Part shown: positions 18,873 to 27,719 of the stretch, piece after piece
How the letters are laid out: every line of letters begins with the position of its first letter
Numbering within the stretch: position 1 is the first letter of the stretch
From: Nocardioides carbamazepini
GTDB taxonomy: Bacteria > Actinomycetota > Actinomycetes > Propionibacteriales > Nocardioidaceae
Length of the DNA stretch: 64,000 nucleotides
Reading direction: 5' to 3'
Assembly: GCF_024614185.1 (NCBI RefSeq)
Contig: NZ_JAHTLF010000002.1
Span: 1 to 64,000, forward strand
Position numbers and translations under genes: made by a program
The notes under the pieces: model-generated
Told to the model about the DNA's origin: nothing
The model's input: only the letters and a program-made list of their open reading frames with translations
Databases searched by the model: none

Positions 18873-20453
18873 GTGGTGCAGCGCCGTCTTCTTCCAGCTG
18901 TCGGCCTCGCAGCCGTCGGCGGCGCGCTGCTCACCGCGTCGTTCGAGCCGGTGGCCCTGCCCTGGCTGCTGCCCCTCGGCGTCGCCTGCTACGCGCTGGC
19001 CACCCGTGATCTCTCGGTACGCCGCTCCGGGCTGGTCGGTCTGGTCTTCGGCGTCGTCTTCTACTTCAGCCACATCTCCTGGATGCGCGGATCGATCGGC
19101 TCCGACGCCTGGCTGGCGCTGTCGAGCATCGAGGCGCTCTTCTACGGGGTCCTCGGCCTCGCCATCCCGCTGCTGCGCCGGCTGCCCGCCTGGCCGCTGT
19201 GGCTGGCGGCGGCCTGGACCACGATGGAGACGGTGCGCAGCGGCTGGCCGTTCAGCGGGATGCCCTGGGGTCGGCTCGCCTTCGCCGCGATCGACACCCC
19301 GGTCGCGCCGGCGGTCGCGTACGTCGGCATGACCGGCCTCTCGTTCCTGCTGGCGCTCGCCGGGTTCTGCCTGGCCCGCTTCGCCGAGGCGGCGCTGACA
19401 GGCGAGCGGCGCCGGGTCTGGGCGGCCGCAGCTGTCGGCGTCCTGGCCGTGCTGGTGACCCCCGCCGTCGCGCCGTACGACGTCCCCGAGACCGGCACCA
19501 CGACGGTGGCGGTCGTGCAGGGCGACGTCCCGGGTCCGGGCAACGACATCTTGTGGGACCACGAGGGCGTGACCCGCAACCATGTCGACGCGACGGTCCG
19601 CCTGGCCGCCGACGTCGCCGCGGGGCGGGCGCCGCGCCCCGACTTCGTGCTGTGGCCGGAGAACTCCACCGCCGTGGACCCCTTCCGGCCCGGTCCCGTC
19701 AACGCCGGGATCCGTGAGGCCGTCGCCGCCGTCCAGGTGCCGGTGGTGGTCGGTGGGATCGTCGGCAACGGACCCGAGCACGTCCTCAACCAGGGCATCG
19801 TGTGGGACCCGGTCAGTGGGCCAGGGGACCGCTACACCAAGCACCACCCGGTGCCCTATGGCGAGTACATCCCGATGCGCGACATCTGGGACCCCAAGTT
19901 CGGCAAGCTGGCCCTCATCACGCGGGACATGAAGAGCGGCACCCGCACCGAGCCGCTGCGGGTCGCCGGGGTGCGGGTCGGTGACGCGATCTGCTTCGAC
20001 GTCGCCTACGACGACGTGATGCCGCCCCAGGTCCGCGACGGAGCCGAGCTGCTCGTCGTGCAGACCAGCAACGCGAGCTTCATCTTCACCCACCAGATCG
20101 AGCAGCAGTTCGCGATCACCCGGCTGCGTGCCGTCGAGACGGGGCGCTGGCTGACCGTCGCGTCCACGAACGGGCAGACGGGGGTCATCGCACCCGACGG
20201 CACCGTGGTGGCCTCGCTGGAGCCGCGGACGACCGGTGTGCTGGTCGAGGAGGTCGGCCTCAGCACGGCTCTCACGCCGGCGATGCGGCTGGGACCGTGG
20301 CCGACGCGGTTGTTCACCCTCCTGACGCTCGGTGCTCTCGTGTCAGGTGCCCTCACGTACCGTCGACGGCAAGAGTTCGATGGCCCTGCGCAGGACGATC
20401 CTTCCGTGGAGCCTGCGCCGTCCCCGACCCCGAGTGAGGCACCCGTTGTCTGA
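18873..20453 (+). CDS. lnt: Apolipoprotein N-acyltransferase Lnt
   Basis: A 526-residue membrane enzyme with an N-terminal set of transmembrane helices and a C-terminal nitrilase domain. The catalytic triad is visible: E263 in LWPENS, K323 in YTKHHPVPYGEY and C374 in AICFDV. It transfers an acyl chain to the N-terminal cysteine of lipoproteins such as UrtA and the PPIase at 40779. GTG at 18873 follows TAGGCT (18861-18866) by 6 nt. The last ~35 residues are Pro/Ser rich. Its end overlaps ppm1 by 8 nt; in mycobacteria the two are one fused protein, here split. Confidence 0.9.
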   Translation: MVQRRLLPAVGLAAVGGALLTASFEPVALPWLLPLGVACYALATRDLSVRRSGLVGLVFGVVFYFSHISWMRGSIGSDAWLALSSIEALFYGVLGLAIPLLRRLPAWPLWLAAAWTTMETVRSGWPFSGMPWGRLAFAAIDTPVAPAVAYVGMTGLSFLLALAGFCLARFAEAALTGERRRVWAAAAVGVLAVLVTPAVAPYDVPETGTTTVAVVQGDVPGPGNDILWDHEGVTRNHVDATVRLAADVAAGRAPRPDFVLWPENSTAVDPFRPGPVNAGIREAVAAVQVPVVVGGIVGNGPEHVLNQGIVWDPVSGPGDRYTKHHPVPYGEYIPMRDIWDPKFGKLALITRDMKSGTRTEPLRVAGVRVGDAICFDVAYDDVMPPQVRDGAELLVVQTSNASFIFTHQIEQQFAITRLRAVETGRWLTVASTNGQTGVIAPDGTVVASLEPRTTGVLVEEVGLSTALTPAMRLGPWPTRLFTLLTLGALVSGALTYRRRQEFDGPAQDDPSVEPAPSPTPSEAPVV

Positions 20454-21195
20454 CCACCTCTCCACCCTGGGCCGCACGGTGATGGTCATCCCGACCTACA
20501 ACGAGGCCGACAACCTCGCCTGGATCGTCGAGCGCGTCCGCACCGCCCAGCCCGATGTCGACGTCCTCGTGGTGGACGACGGTTCTCCCGACGGCACCGG
20601 TGCCGTCGCCGATCGGCTCGCCGACGCCGACGACCGGGTCCACGTGCTCCACCGCACGGCCAAGGAGGGGCTCGGCGCGGCCTATCTCGCCGGCTTCGCC
20701 TGGGCACTCGCCGCGGGCTATGACGTGATCGGCGAGATGGACGCCGACGGCTCCCATCAGCCCGAGCAGCTCCAGCGGCTGCTCACGGGCCTGCTGGACG
20801 CCGACCTGGTGATCGGCTCGCGCTGGGTCCCCGGTGGCTCGGTGGTGAACTGGCCCTGGGAGCGCGAGGTGCTCTCGCGGGGCGGCAACCTCTACGTCCG
20901 GCTCCTGCTCGGCATCGAGGTGCGCGACGCGACCGCCGGCTTCCGGCTGTTCCGCCGTGCCACGCTCGAGAAGATCCGGCTCGACGAGGTCGAGTCCACC
21001 GGCTACGTCTTCCAGACCGATCTGGTCACCCGCACGCTGCACGCCGGGCTGACCGTGCGCGAGGTCCCCATCGAGTTCGTCGAGCGGGTCCGTGGCGAGT
21101 CGAAGATGAGCGGCCAGGTCGCGCTGGAGTCGCTCAAGCGGATCACCTGGTGGGGTCTGCGCGAGCGCTGGGCGCAGATGGCGTCCCGACGATGA
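20446..21195 (+). CDS. ppm1: Polyprenol monophosphomannose synthase (Ppm1 type)
   Basis: A 249-residue GT2 glycosyltransferase. IPTYNEADN near the N terminus, VVDDGSPDGTG and EMDADGSHQPEQ (the DXD site) fit dolichol/polyprenol-phosphate mannosyltransferases, which make the mannose donor for lipoglycans and protein mannosylation. TTG at 20446 is chosen because GAGG lies 6 nt upstream; GTG at 20434 is possible. It is coupled to lnt, matching the Lnt-Ppm1 partnership of M. tuberculosis, and to fxsA (ATGA). Confidence 0.88.
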   Translation: MSDHLSTLGRTVMVIPTYNEADNLAWIVERVRTAQPDVDVLVVDDGSPDGTGAVADRLADADDRVHVLHRTAKEGLGAAYLAGFAWALAAGYDVIGEMDADGSHQPEQLQRLLTGLLDADLVIGSRWVPGGSVVNWPWEREVLSRGGNLYVRLLLGIEVRDATAGFRLFRRATLEKIRLDEVESTGYVFQTDLVTRTLHAGLTVREVPIEFVERVRGESKMSGQVALESLKRITWWGLRERWAQMASRR

Positions 21196-21659
21196 GGCGG
21201 AGGTCGCGCCGCGCCGCGGTGCTGCTGTTCCTCGCCTTCGTGGTGATGCCGGTCCTCGAGATCGTCGTCCTCATCCAGGTCGGCCAGGTCATCGGCCCCT
21301 GGTGGACGATCCTGCTCCTCGTCCTCGACAGCATCGTCGGTGCCTGGCTGATCAAGCGCGAGGGGCGTCGGGCCTGGCTCGCGCTGCGCGAGCGCGTCGA
21401 GACGGGCCGGCTGCCCGCCCGGGAGCTCGCGGACGGCGTCCTGGTCGTGCTCGGCGGCGCGTTCCTGCTCAGCCCGGGCTTCGTCACCGACGTGCTCGGC
21501 ATCCTGCTCATCCTGCCGGTCACCCGTCCGCTGTTCCGGAGCCTGCTGATGGCGTACGCCGGACGGCAGGTGACGCGTCGCACGCCGCCGATGGCCGGAA
21601 ATGGACCTCGCCCCGGACCGACCGTGGTCCGGGGCGAGGTCATCGACGAGGGGGAGTGA
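21192..21659 (+). CDS. fxsA: FxsA family membrane protein
   Basis: A 155-residue integral membrane protein. The LPILEI-like segment (VVMPVLEIVVLIQVGQVIG), DSIVGAWLIKREGRRAW and LLSPGFVTDVLGILLILP place it in FxsA, whose E. coli member relieves exclusion of phage T7 when overproduced. Its normal role is unknown. It overlaps ppm1 by ATGA and ends convergent with rbpA, 12 nt away, as in mycobacteria. Confidence 0.85.
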   Translation: MRRRSRRAAVLLFLAFVVMPVLEIVVLIQVGQVIGPWWTILLLVLDSIVGAWLIKREGRRAWLALRERVETGRLPARELADGVLVVLGGAFLLSPGFVTDVLGILLILPVTRPLFRSLLMAYAGRQVTRRTPPMAGNGPRPGPTVVRGEVIDEGE

Positions 21660-21671
21660 CCTCCGCGTCGC

Positions 21672-22061
21672 TCAGGTCTTCGCCGGCTTCTTCTTCCGGG
21701 CGTTGGCGCGGTGCAGGTGCGCCGGGCCGATCTCGCCGCCACGGAGCAGCTCGAGACGCTCGGTGAGGATCTCCTCGAGCTCCTTCTCGGACCGACGCTC
21801 CAGCAGCATGTCCCAGTGGGTGCGCTGCGGCTTCTCCGCCTTCACCTCACGCTCGATGCCGGCGGTCGACTCGGCCTCGAGGCCGCATCGTGGGCACTCC
21901 CAGACCGCCGGGACCTCGGCCTCGATCGACATGGTGATCTCGAACTCGTGACCGTGGGGGCACTTGTAGCCGACCTGCTGCCGGGCAGCGAACTCGATAC
22001 CCCGCTCGTCCTCGAAGGACTGGCCCCCCAGTCGGGCACCGCGCAGTGTGCGCTCAGCCAT
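21672..22061 (-). CDS. rbpA: RNA polymerase-binding protein RbpA
   Basis: A 129-residue actinobacterial transcription factor that binds the sigma subunit and stabilises open complexes. The core zinc-type fold (YKCPHGHEF ... WECPRCG) at about residues 32-58 and the sigma-interaction region (AEKPQRTHWDMLLERRS) are present. GGGAGG stands about 9 nt before the ATG. A SigR-like promoter precedes it (22098-22123). In Streptomyces RbpA is a SigR target and affects basal rifampicin tolerance, relevant to helR in this window. Confidence 0.94.
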   Translation of the reverse strand: MAERTLRGARLGGQSFEDERGIEFAARQQVGYKCPHGHEFEITMSIEAEVPAVWECPRCGLEAESTAGIEREVKAEKPQRTHWDMLLERRSEKELEEILTERLELLRGGEIGPAHLHRANARKKKPAKT

Positions 22062-22097
22062 CAGACTCCACCTCCCGTGTTTCGTCCTCGACCCTCT

Positions 22098-22123
22098 AAC
22101 GCTACCCGGCGGTAAAAGGTTCC
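22098..22123 (-). promoter_or_regulatory. SigR-type promoter of rbpA
   Basis: On the - strand GGAAC (22119-22123) and GTT (22098-22100) are separated by exactly 18 nt, matching the SigR/SigH-type consensus GGAAT-N18-GTT at 7 of 8 positions. A TAGCGT hexamer overlapping the -10 could also serve the housekeeping sigma. The predicted start lies ~30 nt before the rbpA ATG. Confidence 0.65.
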
Positions 22124-22148
22124 ATCGGATGCCAGAATGGTGCGCGGT

Positions 22149-23504
22149 CTAGATCACCGCGGGCCGCGCGTTGCCGGCGTCGCGGATGCCGCGCTCGGTG
22201 TCGACGCGCAGGAGCAGCAGGCCACCGAGGAGGAAGAACCCGATGAGCGCGAAGATCGCCGGCCGGTAGGAGTCGGTGAGCTGGTAGACCAGTCCGAACG
22301 TGAGCGTCCCGAACCACGAGGTGCCGCGATCCATGGCGTGGTAGAGGCTGAAGTACTCCGCCTCCTTGCCGCGCGGGATGAACAGCGAGAAGTACGACCG
22401 GGCCAGCGCCTGGGTGCCGCCGAGCACCACGCCGATCGCGACGCCGAGCACGAGGAAGGGCACCAGCTGCCCCTTCGGTACGACGAGCGCGACGGTCACG
22501 ATGCCCATCCAGCCCACGAGCCCGCCGAGGATCACCTTCTTGGCACCGAAGCGCGCGGCCGCGCGGCCGAAGCCGATCGCGCCGAACATCGCGACGAACT
22601 GGACCAGCAGGTAGGTGCCGAGGACCGTGCCCTCCTCGAAGTCGAGCTCCTCGATGCCGAAGGTCGACGCGGACGCGATCACGGTCTGGATGCCGTCGTT
22701 GAAGAAGAGGTACGCGACCAGGAAGGTGAGCGCCACCGGGTAGTTGCGCAGGTCCTTCAGCGTGGCCGCCAGCTGACCGAAGGAGCGGCTCAGCAGGCCG
22801 CCCTCGACGTCCTCGACGTCGACCGGCTGGTGCCGCTTGATGCCGCGCCACGGGATGATCATGAAGGCCGCCCACCACACCGCCGCCGACAGCAGGGAGA
22901 GGCGGACCGCCATCTCCTTGTCGAGGCCGAGCGTGTCGTGGAAGGTGACGACGGCGAAGTTGACCGCGAGCAGCAGTCCGCCGCCGGCGTACCCGTAGGC
23001 CCAGCCGACCGACGACGTCCGGTCGCGCTCCGCCTCGGTCGAGATGAGCGGCAGGACCGAGTCGCTGACGACGATCGCCGCGCCCGCCGCGAGGTTGGCG
23101 ACCATGAACGCGATGCTGCCGAACAGCCAGTTCTCGCCGCTCATGAAGAACAGCAGGCCCGCCGCCGTCGCGCCCACCCAGGACAGCCCGACGAGCAGGT
23201 CGGGCTTGCGCGCGGTGCGGTCGGCGAGGGCGCCGACGATCGGGAAGATCAGGGCACTGAGCAGGGTCGAGAGCGTGATGACGTACGACGGCAGCGAGCC
23301 CGGCGCGATCGCGAGCCCGAGCACGTGGATCCGGCCGTGCTCGCCGACGGCGTTCTCGGCGACCGAGATGAGGTAGGGCGCGAACAGGACACCGGCCACG
23401 GTCGTCTGGAAGGCGGAGGCCGCCCAGTCGGTGAAGTACCAGGCACGCTGCTCCCGCGCCCGGTTCAACGGCCCCAGGTCCGCGATGCCGGTCGCCTCGC
23501 TCAT
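22149..23504 (-). CDS. MFS transporter, UMF1/Atg22-like
   Basis: A 451-residue membrane protein with about twelve hydrophobic segments. The N-terminal REQRAWYFTDWAASAFQTTVAGVLF and PIVGALADRTARKPDLL loop match the UMF1/Atg22 branch of the major facilitator superfamily, whose eukaryotic member exports amino acids from the vacuole. The substrate here is unknown. ATG at 23504 overlaps the GDPD stop (ATGA), making it the third gene of the murA-GDPD-transporter unit, so export or import of a wall or lipid breakdown product is an inference. Confidence 0.78.
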   Translation of the reverse strand: MSEATGIADLGPLNRAREQRAWYFTDWAASAFQTTVAGVLFAPYLISVAENAVGEHGRIHVLGLAIAPGSLPSYVITLSTLLSALIFPIVGALADRTARKPDLLVGLSWVGATAAGLLFFMSGENWLFGSIAFMVANLAAGAAIVVSDSVLPLISTEAERDRTSSVGWAYGYAGGGLLLAVNFAVVTFHDTLGLDKEMAVRLSLLSAAVWWAAFMIIPWRGIKRHQPVDVEDVEGGLLSRSFGQLAATLKDLRNYPVALTFLVAYLFFNDGIQTVIASASTFGIEELDFEEGTVLGTYLLVQFVAMFGAIGFGRAAARFGAKKVILGGLVGWMGIVTVALVVPKGQLVPFLVLGVAIGVVLGGTQALARSYFSLFIPRGKEAEYFSLYHAMDRGTSWFGTLTFGLVYQLTDSYRPAIFALIGFFLLGGLLLLRVDTERGIRDAGNARPAVI

Positions 23505-24292
23505 GCTGTCGCCCCTCCCTGCGCGGGCCACCACTGGCCGCGTCCCTGGAGGACATCCTTGAGCAGATCGGTGCGGTCCGTGAAGAGCCCGTCGACGCCG
23601 CGGTCGAGCAGGGTGGCCATCTCGGCCGGGTCGTCGATGGTCCACACGTGGACCTGAAGCCCCGCGGCGTGCGCCCGCCGGACCAGGCCGGGGGTGGTCA
23701 CGGTGAACCCGTGCCGGCGGTGCGGGACCTGGAAGGCGGCGAACCCGCTCCCGGCGAGCAGCCGGGCGAGCCGGGCGGTGGGGGAGAGGCGGAAGGCCAC
23801 GATCTGCCACGGGTCGGCCGCGGTGGGCACCCGGCCGTCGGTCAGCTCCCGGAACCGCCGGATCCGCCTCCGGGAGAACGACGCCACCAGCAGCCGGTCC
23901 CACAGGTCGCGCTCACGGACCAGGGCGGCCAGTGCCGCCACGGCTCCGTCGGCCTTGAGGTCGATGTTGAACCGGGCCGCGGGGAACGCGTCGAGCAGCT
24001 CGACCAGGGTCGGCACCTGCTCGCGCCCGCCGATCCGCGCCCGACGCACCTCGGCCAGGGTCAGCTCGTGCACCGCGCCCCGCTGGTCGGTGACCCGGTC
24101 GAGCACGTCGTCGTGGAAGGCCAGCAGGACGCCGTCGGCGGTCACGTGGACGTCGGTCTCGAGGTAGTCGTAGCCCAGCGCGGCGGCGTGCCGGAACGCG
24201 GCGAGGGTGTTCTCGAGGCCCTCGATCTCCGGGTGGTAGGCACCGCCGCGGTGCGCGAAGGCCAGCACCCTGCCCCGCTCGAGGTACGCCAC
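23501..24292 (-). CDS. Glycerophosphodiester phosphodiesterase family protein
   Basis: A 263-residue GDPD TIM barrel. AFAHRGG carries the first catalytic histidine, ENTLAAFRHAAALG and LETDVHVTADGVLLAFHDD supply the metal ligands and second histidine, and TIDDPAEMATLLDRGVDGLFTD closes the barrel. It hydrolyses glycerophosphodiesters to sn-glycerol 3-phosphate and an alcohol. No signal peptide is seen, so cytoplasmic. GTG at 24292 lies 4 nt after the murA stop. Confidence 0.87.
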   Translation of the reverse strand: MAYLERGRVLAFAHRGGAYHPEIEGLENTLAAFRHAAALGYDYLETDVHVTADGVLLAFHDDVLDRVTDQRGAVHELTLAEVRRARIGGREQVPTLVELLDAFPAARFNIDLKADGAVAALAALVRERDLWDRLLVASFSRRRIRRFRELTDGRVPTAADPWQIVAFRLSPTARLARLLAGSGFAAFQVPHRRHGFTVTTPGLVRRAHAAGLQVHVWTIDDPAEMATLLDRGVDGLFTDRTDLLKDVLQGRGQWWPAQGGATA

Positions 24293-24296
24293 GGCC

Positions 24297-25838
24297 CTAG
24301 ATGTCCCGGAACGTCTCGATCTCGGCACCGAGGTCGCTGAGTCGCTCGGCGAGATCCTCGTAGCCGCGGTGGATGACATAGGTGCTGCGGAGCACCGAGG
24401 TGCCCTTGCTCGCCAGCATGGCGAGCAGGACGACGACGGCGGGCCGCAGCGCCGGCGGGCAGACCAGCTCGGTGCCCGTCCAGGACGTGGGGCCGTCGAT
24501 CTGCACCCGGTGGGGGTCGAGCAGGGTGACCCGGCCGCCGAGCTTGTTGAGCTCGGTGAGGTAGATCGCCCGGTTGTCGTAGACCCAGTCGTTCAGGTAT
24601 GTCGTGCCCTCGGCCACGGCGGCGATCACCGCGAAGAACGGCAGGTTGTCGATGTTGAGGCCCGGGAACGGCATCGGGTGGATCTTGTCCCGCGGCGCGA
24701 CGAGGTCGGAGGGGTAGGTCGTGATGTCGACGAGGCGGGTGCGCCCGTTGGCCGCGAGGTACTCCTCGGTGCGGTCGTAGCGGAAGCCCATCTCCTCCAG
24801 CACGGCCAGCTCGATCTCGAGGAACTCGATCGGCGCGCGCTGGATGGTGATCTCGGAGCGGGTCACGATCGCCGCGGCGAGCAGCGACATCGCCTCGATC
24901 GGATCCTCGCTGGGGGAGTAGTCGACGTCCACGTCGATGGTCTCGCGGCCGGTGACGGTGAGCGTCGTCGTGCCGATGCCCTCGACCTCGACGCCGAGGG
25001 CCTGCAGGTAGAAGCAGAGGTCCTGGACCATGTAGTTGGACGAGGCGTTGCGGATGACGGTGGTGCCCGGGTGGAGAGCAGCCGCCATGAGGGCGTTCTC
25101 GGTCACCGTGTCACCGCGCTCGGTGAGGACGATCGGGCGGCCGGGGACGATCGCGCGGTTGAGCTGCGCGTGGTACCAGCCGTCGGTGGCCTTCACCTCC
25201 AGGCCGAACGGCCGCAGCGCGGACATGTGCGGCTCGACGGTGCGGGTGCCGAGGTTGCAGCCGCCGGCGTACGGCAGCTCGAAGGTGTCGGCCCGGTGCA
25301 GCAGCGGACCGAGGAACATGATGACCGAGCGGGTGCGCCGCGCGGCCTCCTCGTCGATCCGGGTCAGGTCCAGGTCCTTGGGCGGGACGATCTCGAGGTC
25401 GTTGTCGGCGTTGATCCAGCGGGTCTGCACGCCGATGCTCGTCAGCACCTCGAGCAGCCGGTTGACCTCCTCGATCCGCGCCACCTTGCGCAGGGTGGTC
25501 CGGCCCCGGTTGAGCAGCGCCGCGCACAGCAGCGCGACGCCGGCGTTCTTGGAGGTCTTGACGTCGATGCTGCCGGACAGCGTCGTGGGGCCCTTGACCC
25601 GCAGATGGGTGGGACCCGCACCGAGCGCGACGATCTCGGAGTCCAGTGCGGCGCCGATCCGGGCGAGCATCTCCAGGGAGAGGTTCTGGTGCCCCTTCTC
25701 GATCCGGTTGATCGCGCTCTGGCTGGTGCCGAGGCGCTCGGCGAGCTGGGCCTGGGTGAGCCCGCGGTGCTTGCGGGCGTCGCGGATGAGGTTGCCGATC
25801 CGGCCCTTGTAGTCGCCGTGGGGCACGTCGATCGTCAT
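24297..25838 (-). CDS. HTH-fused UDP-N-acetylglucosamine 1-carboxyvinyltransferase-like protein
   Basis: A 513-residue fusion. Residues ~12-70 are an XRE-type helix-turn-helix (RDARKHRGLTQAQLAERLGT, INRIEKG); residues ~76-513 are an EPSP-synthase/MurA fold. MurA catalyses the first committed peptidoglycan step from PEP and UDP-GlcNAc. Lys97 in TSKNA and Cys194 in AGGCNLG match the catalytic pair, so fosfomycin sensitivity would be expected, unlike mycobacterial MurA with Asp. Other MurA motifs (GFPTD, IFENR) are altered to GLNIDN and VYDNR, so it may be a paralogue rather than the housekeeping enzyme. Similar fusions occur in actinomycetes. A palindrome sits 10 nt upstream. Confidence 0.85.
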   Translation of the reverse strand: MTIDVPHGDYKGRIGNLIRDARKHRGLTQAQLAERLGTSQSAINRIEKGHQNLSLEMLARIGAALDSEIVALGAGPTHLRVKGPTTLSGSIDVKTSKNAGVALLCAALLNRGRTTLRKVARIEEVNRLLEVLTSIGVQTRWINADNDLEIVPPKDLDLTRIDEEAARRTRSVIMFLGPLLHRADTFELPYAGGCNLGTRTVEPHMSALRPFGLEVKATDGWYHAQLNRAIVPGRPIVLTERGDTVTENALMAAALHPGTTVIRNASSNYMVQDLCFYLQALGVEVEGIGTTTLTVTGRETIDVDVDYSPSEDPIEAMSLLAAAIVTRSEITIQRAPIEFLEIELAVLEEMGFRYDRTEEYLAANGRTRLVDITTYPSDLVAPRDKIHPMPFPGLNIDNLPFFAVIAAVAEGTTYLNDWVYDNRAIYLTELNKLGGRVTLLDPHRVQIDGPTSWTGTELVCPPALRPAVVVLLAMLASKGTSVLRSTYVIHRGYEDLAERLSDLGAEIETFRDI

Positions 25839-25847
25839 GCCACGACG

Positions 25848-25868
25848 GTAACTCACATATGAGATAAC
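25848..25868. promoter_or_regulatory. Candidate operator upstream of the HTH-MurA gene
   Basis: An imperfect palindrome, GTAACTCA and TGAGATAAC around a CATA centre, with core CTCACATATGAG at 25852-25863. It is AT-rich in a GC-rich setting, begins 10 nt upstream of the murA-like ATG and lies between divergent genes. An XRE domain encoded by the adjacent gene could bind here and repress its own operon. Confidence 0.45.
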
Positions 25869-25902
25869 GCAAGTCGCCACGGCGATCTGGAAGGATCCTC
25901 AC

Positions 25903-26919
25903 ATGCGCGCCACCACCATCCACGGCACCCGGGACATCCGGGTGGAAGAGGTCCCCGACCCCACCCTACGACGCCCCACGGACGCGATCGTGCGGGTCAC
26001 CGCCGGCTGCATCTGCGGCTCCGACCTGTGGCCCTACCGGGGCGAGAGTCCGATCCGTCCCGGGGCCACGATCGGCCACGAGTGCATCGGCGTCGTCGAG
26101 GAGATCGGCGGGGAGGTCCGTGACGTCCGGGTCGGCGACTTCGTGGTGGTGCCATTCTGCCATTGCGACAACACCTGTGCCCACTGCGCCAACGGCGCGC
26201 AGTCGGTCTGCACGAACCTCGGCTTCACCGGGAGCGGGCAGGCCGAGTACGCCCTCGTCAACCAGGCCGACGGGAGCCTGGTCAGCACCGGCGGGGTTCC
26301 TGACGCCGACCTGGTCGCCTCGGTGCTCACGCTCTCCGACGTGATGCCCACCGGCTGGCACGCGGCGGTCTCGGCGGGCGTGAAGCCCGGCGCCACCGTC
26401 GTCGTGGTCGGCGATGGCGCGGTCGGCCTGTGCGGAGTCCTCGCCGCGTCCGTGATGGGTGCCGAGCGGATCATCGCCATGTCGCGTCACGAGCCCCGCC
26501 AGGCGGTCGCCCGGGCGTTCGGCGCCACCCACGTCGTCGCGGCCCGGGGCAAGGACGCCGTGACCGAGGTCCACGAGCTGACCGACGGCGTCGGCGTCGA
26601 CGCGGCCCTCGAGTGCGTCGGCACCAACGACGCGATGACCACCGCGATAGCGGTCACCCGCCCCGGCGGAGGGGTCGGCTTCGTCGGCGCGCCCCACGGC
26701 GTCGAGATCTCGGCCCGCACCCTGTTCGACAAGAACGTCGGCGTCCGCGGCGGCATGGCACCGGTGCGCCGCTACCTGCCCGAGCTGCTCCCGATGGTCC
26801 TGGACCGCAGGATCGACCCGGGGCAGGTCTTCGACCAGACCCTGCCGCTCGAGGAGTCGCCCGACGGCTACCGGGCGATGGACGAGCGTCGCGCGATCAA
26901 GGTGCTGCTGCGGCCATGA
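25903..26919 (+). CDS. Zinc-dependent alcohol dehydrogenase family protein
   Basis: A 338-residue medium-chain dehydrogenase. Catalytic zinc ligands C38 (CGSD) and H59 (GHE) and the structural zinc loop FCHCDNTCAHCANGAQSVC (about 85-103) are intact; the Rossmann motif is VVVGDGAVGLCG. It oxidises an alcohol or reduces an aldehyde with NAD(P). The sequence before the ATG, AAGGATCCTCAC, could be read as a weak Shine-Dalgarno or as a -10-like hexamer 6 nt away. It is coupled (ATGA) to the next gene. Confidence 0.88.
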   Translation: MRATTIHGTRDIRVEEVPDPTLRRPTDAIVRVTAGCICGSDLWPYRGESPIRPGATIGHECIGVVEEIGGEVRDVRVGDFVVVPFCHCDNTCAHCANGAQSVCTNLGFTGSGQAEYALVNQADGSLVSTGGVPDADLVASVLTLSDVMPTGWHAAVSAGVKPGATVVVVGDGAVGLCGVLAASVMGAERIIAMSRHEPRQAVARAFGATHVVAARGKDAVTEVHELTDGVGVDAALECVGTNDAMTTAIAVTRPGGGVGFVGAPHGVEISARTLFDKNVGVRGGMAPVRRYLPELLPMVLDRRIDPGQVFDQTLPLEESPDGYRAMDERRAIKVLLRP

Positions 26920-27719
26920 CCCGCCTCGACCACACCGCCTATCTCGACCACATCCGCGCCGAGTCGGCCCGGTTCGTCTCGGTGCTGGAAGGTTGCGCGC
27001 CCGACGCGCGGGTGCCGTCCTGTCCCGACTGGGACGCCGCGGACCTGCTGTGGCACCTCACCGAGGTCCAGCACTTCTGGGAGCACGTCGTCCGGCTCCG
27101 ACCGGCCGCGCCGGAGGACTACACCGAGCCGGCGCGCCCCGCGACCTACGACGGGCTGCTGGACGCCTTCCGCAGCACCCACACCGCCTTCGTCGACGCG
27201 CTCGGGTCGGCCGATCCGGCCGACGCCGCCTGGTTCTGGTCCGGACGCCCCGAGCATCAGCACGTCAGCCACCTGGCGCGCCGCCAGGCCCACGAGGCGC
27301 TCATCCACCGCCTCGACGCGGAGCTCGCCGCCGGTCGGGTGACAGCGCTGCCGCCCGCTCTGGCGGCCGACGGGATCGACGAGATCCTCGACGTGATGTA
27401 CGGCGGCCTGCCGCCGTGGGGCCGGTTCGAGCCGCGCGAGCAGTACGCCGAGTTCCGGGCCACCGACACCGGCACGTCGGTGTGGGTGCAGGTCGGCACG
27501 TTCTCGGGCACCGCACCGGACGGCGTGGAGCGCAGCGGCGAGCCCGATCAGCACGTCGTCGCGGAGCCGGGGGTGGCCGCGGACCTCGTGGTGACCGGAA
27601 CGGCCGGCGACCTCGACGCCTGGCTGTGGCATCGCGGCGACGACGACCTGGTGACGATCACCGGCGACGCCGGCGTCCGCGCCCACGTGGGCGCGGTGCT
27701 GGGTCAGGCGATCGACTGA
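26916..27719 (+). CDS. Maleylpyruvate isomerase (MDMPI_N/DinB-like) family protein
   Basis: A 267-residue protein with an N-terminal mycothiol-dependent maleylpyruvate isomerase/DinB-like four-helix domain: the CPDWDAADLLWHLTEVQHFW segment holds the first metal histidine, and RRQAHEALIHRLDAE the second pair. A C-terminal SCP-2-like domain follows (TGTAGDLDAWLWHRG). Such proteins use mycothiol, the actinobacterial thiol, for isomerisation or conjugation. The specific substrate is not evident. It overlaps the dehydrogenase gene (ATGA). Confidence 0.8.
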   Translation: MTRLDHTAYLDHIRAESARFVSVLEGCAPDARVPSCPDWDAADLLWHLTEVQHFWEHVVRLRPAAPEDYTEPARPATYDGLLDAFRSTHTAFVDALGSADPADAAWFWSGRPEHQHVSHLARRQAHEALIHRLDAELAAGRVTALPPALAADGIDEILDVMYGGLPPWGRFEPREQYAEFRATDTGTSVWVQVGTFSGTAPDGVERSGEPDQHVVAEPGVAADLVVTGTAGDLDAWLWHRGDDDLVTITGDAGVRAHVGAVLGQAID

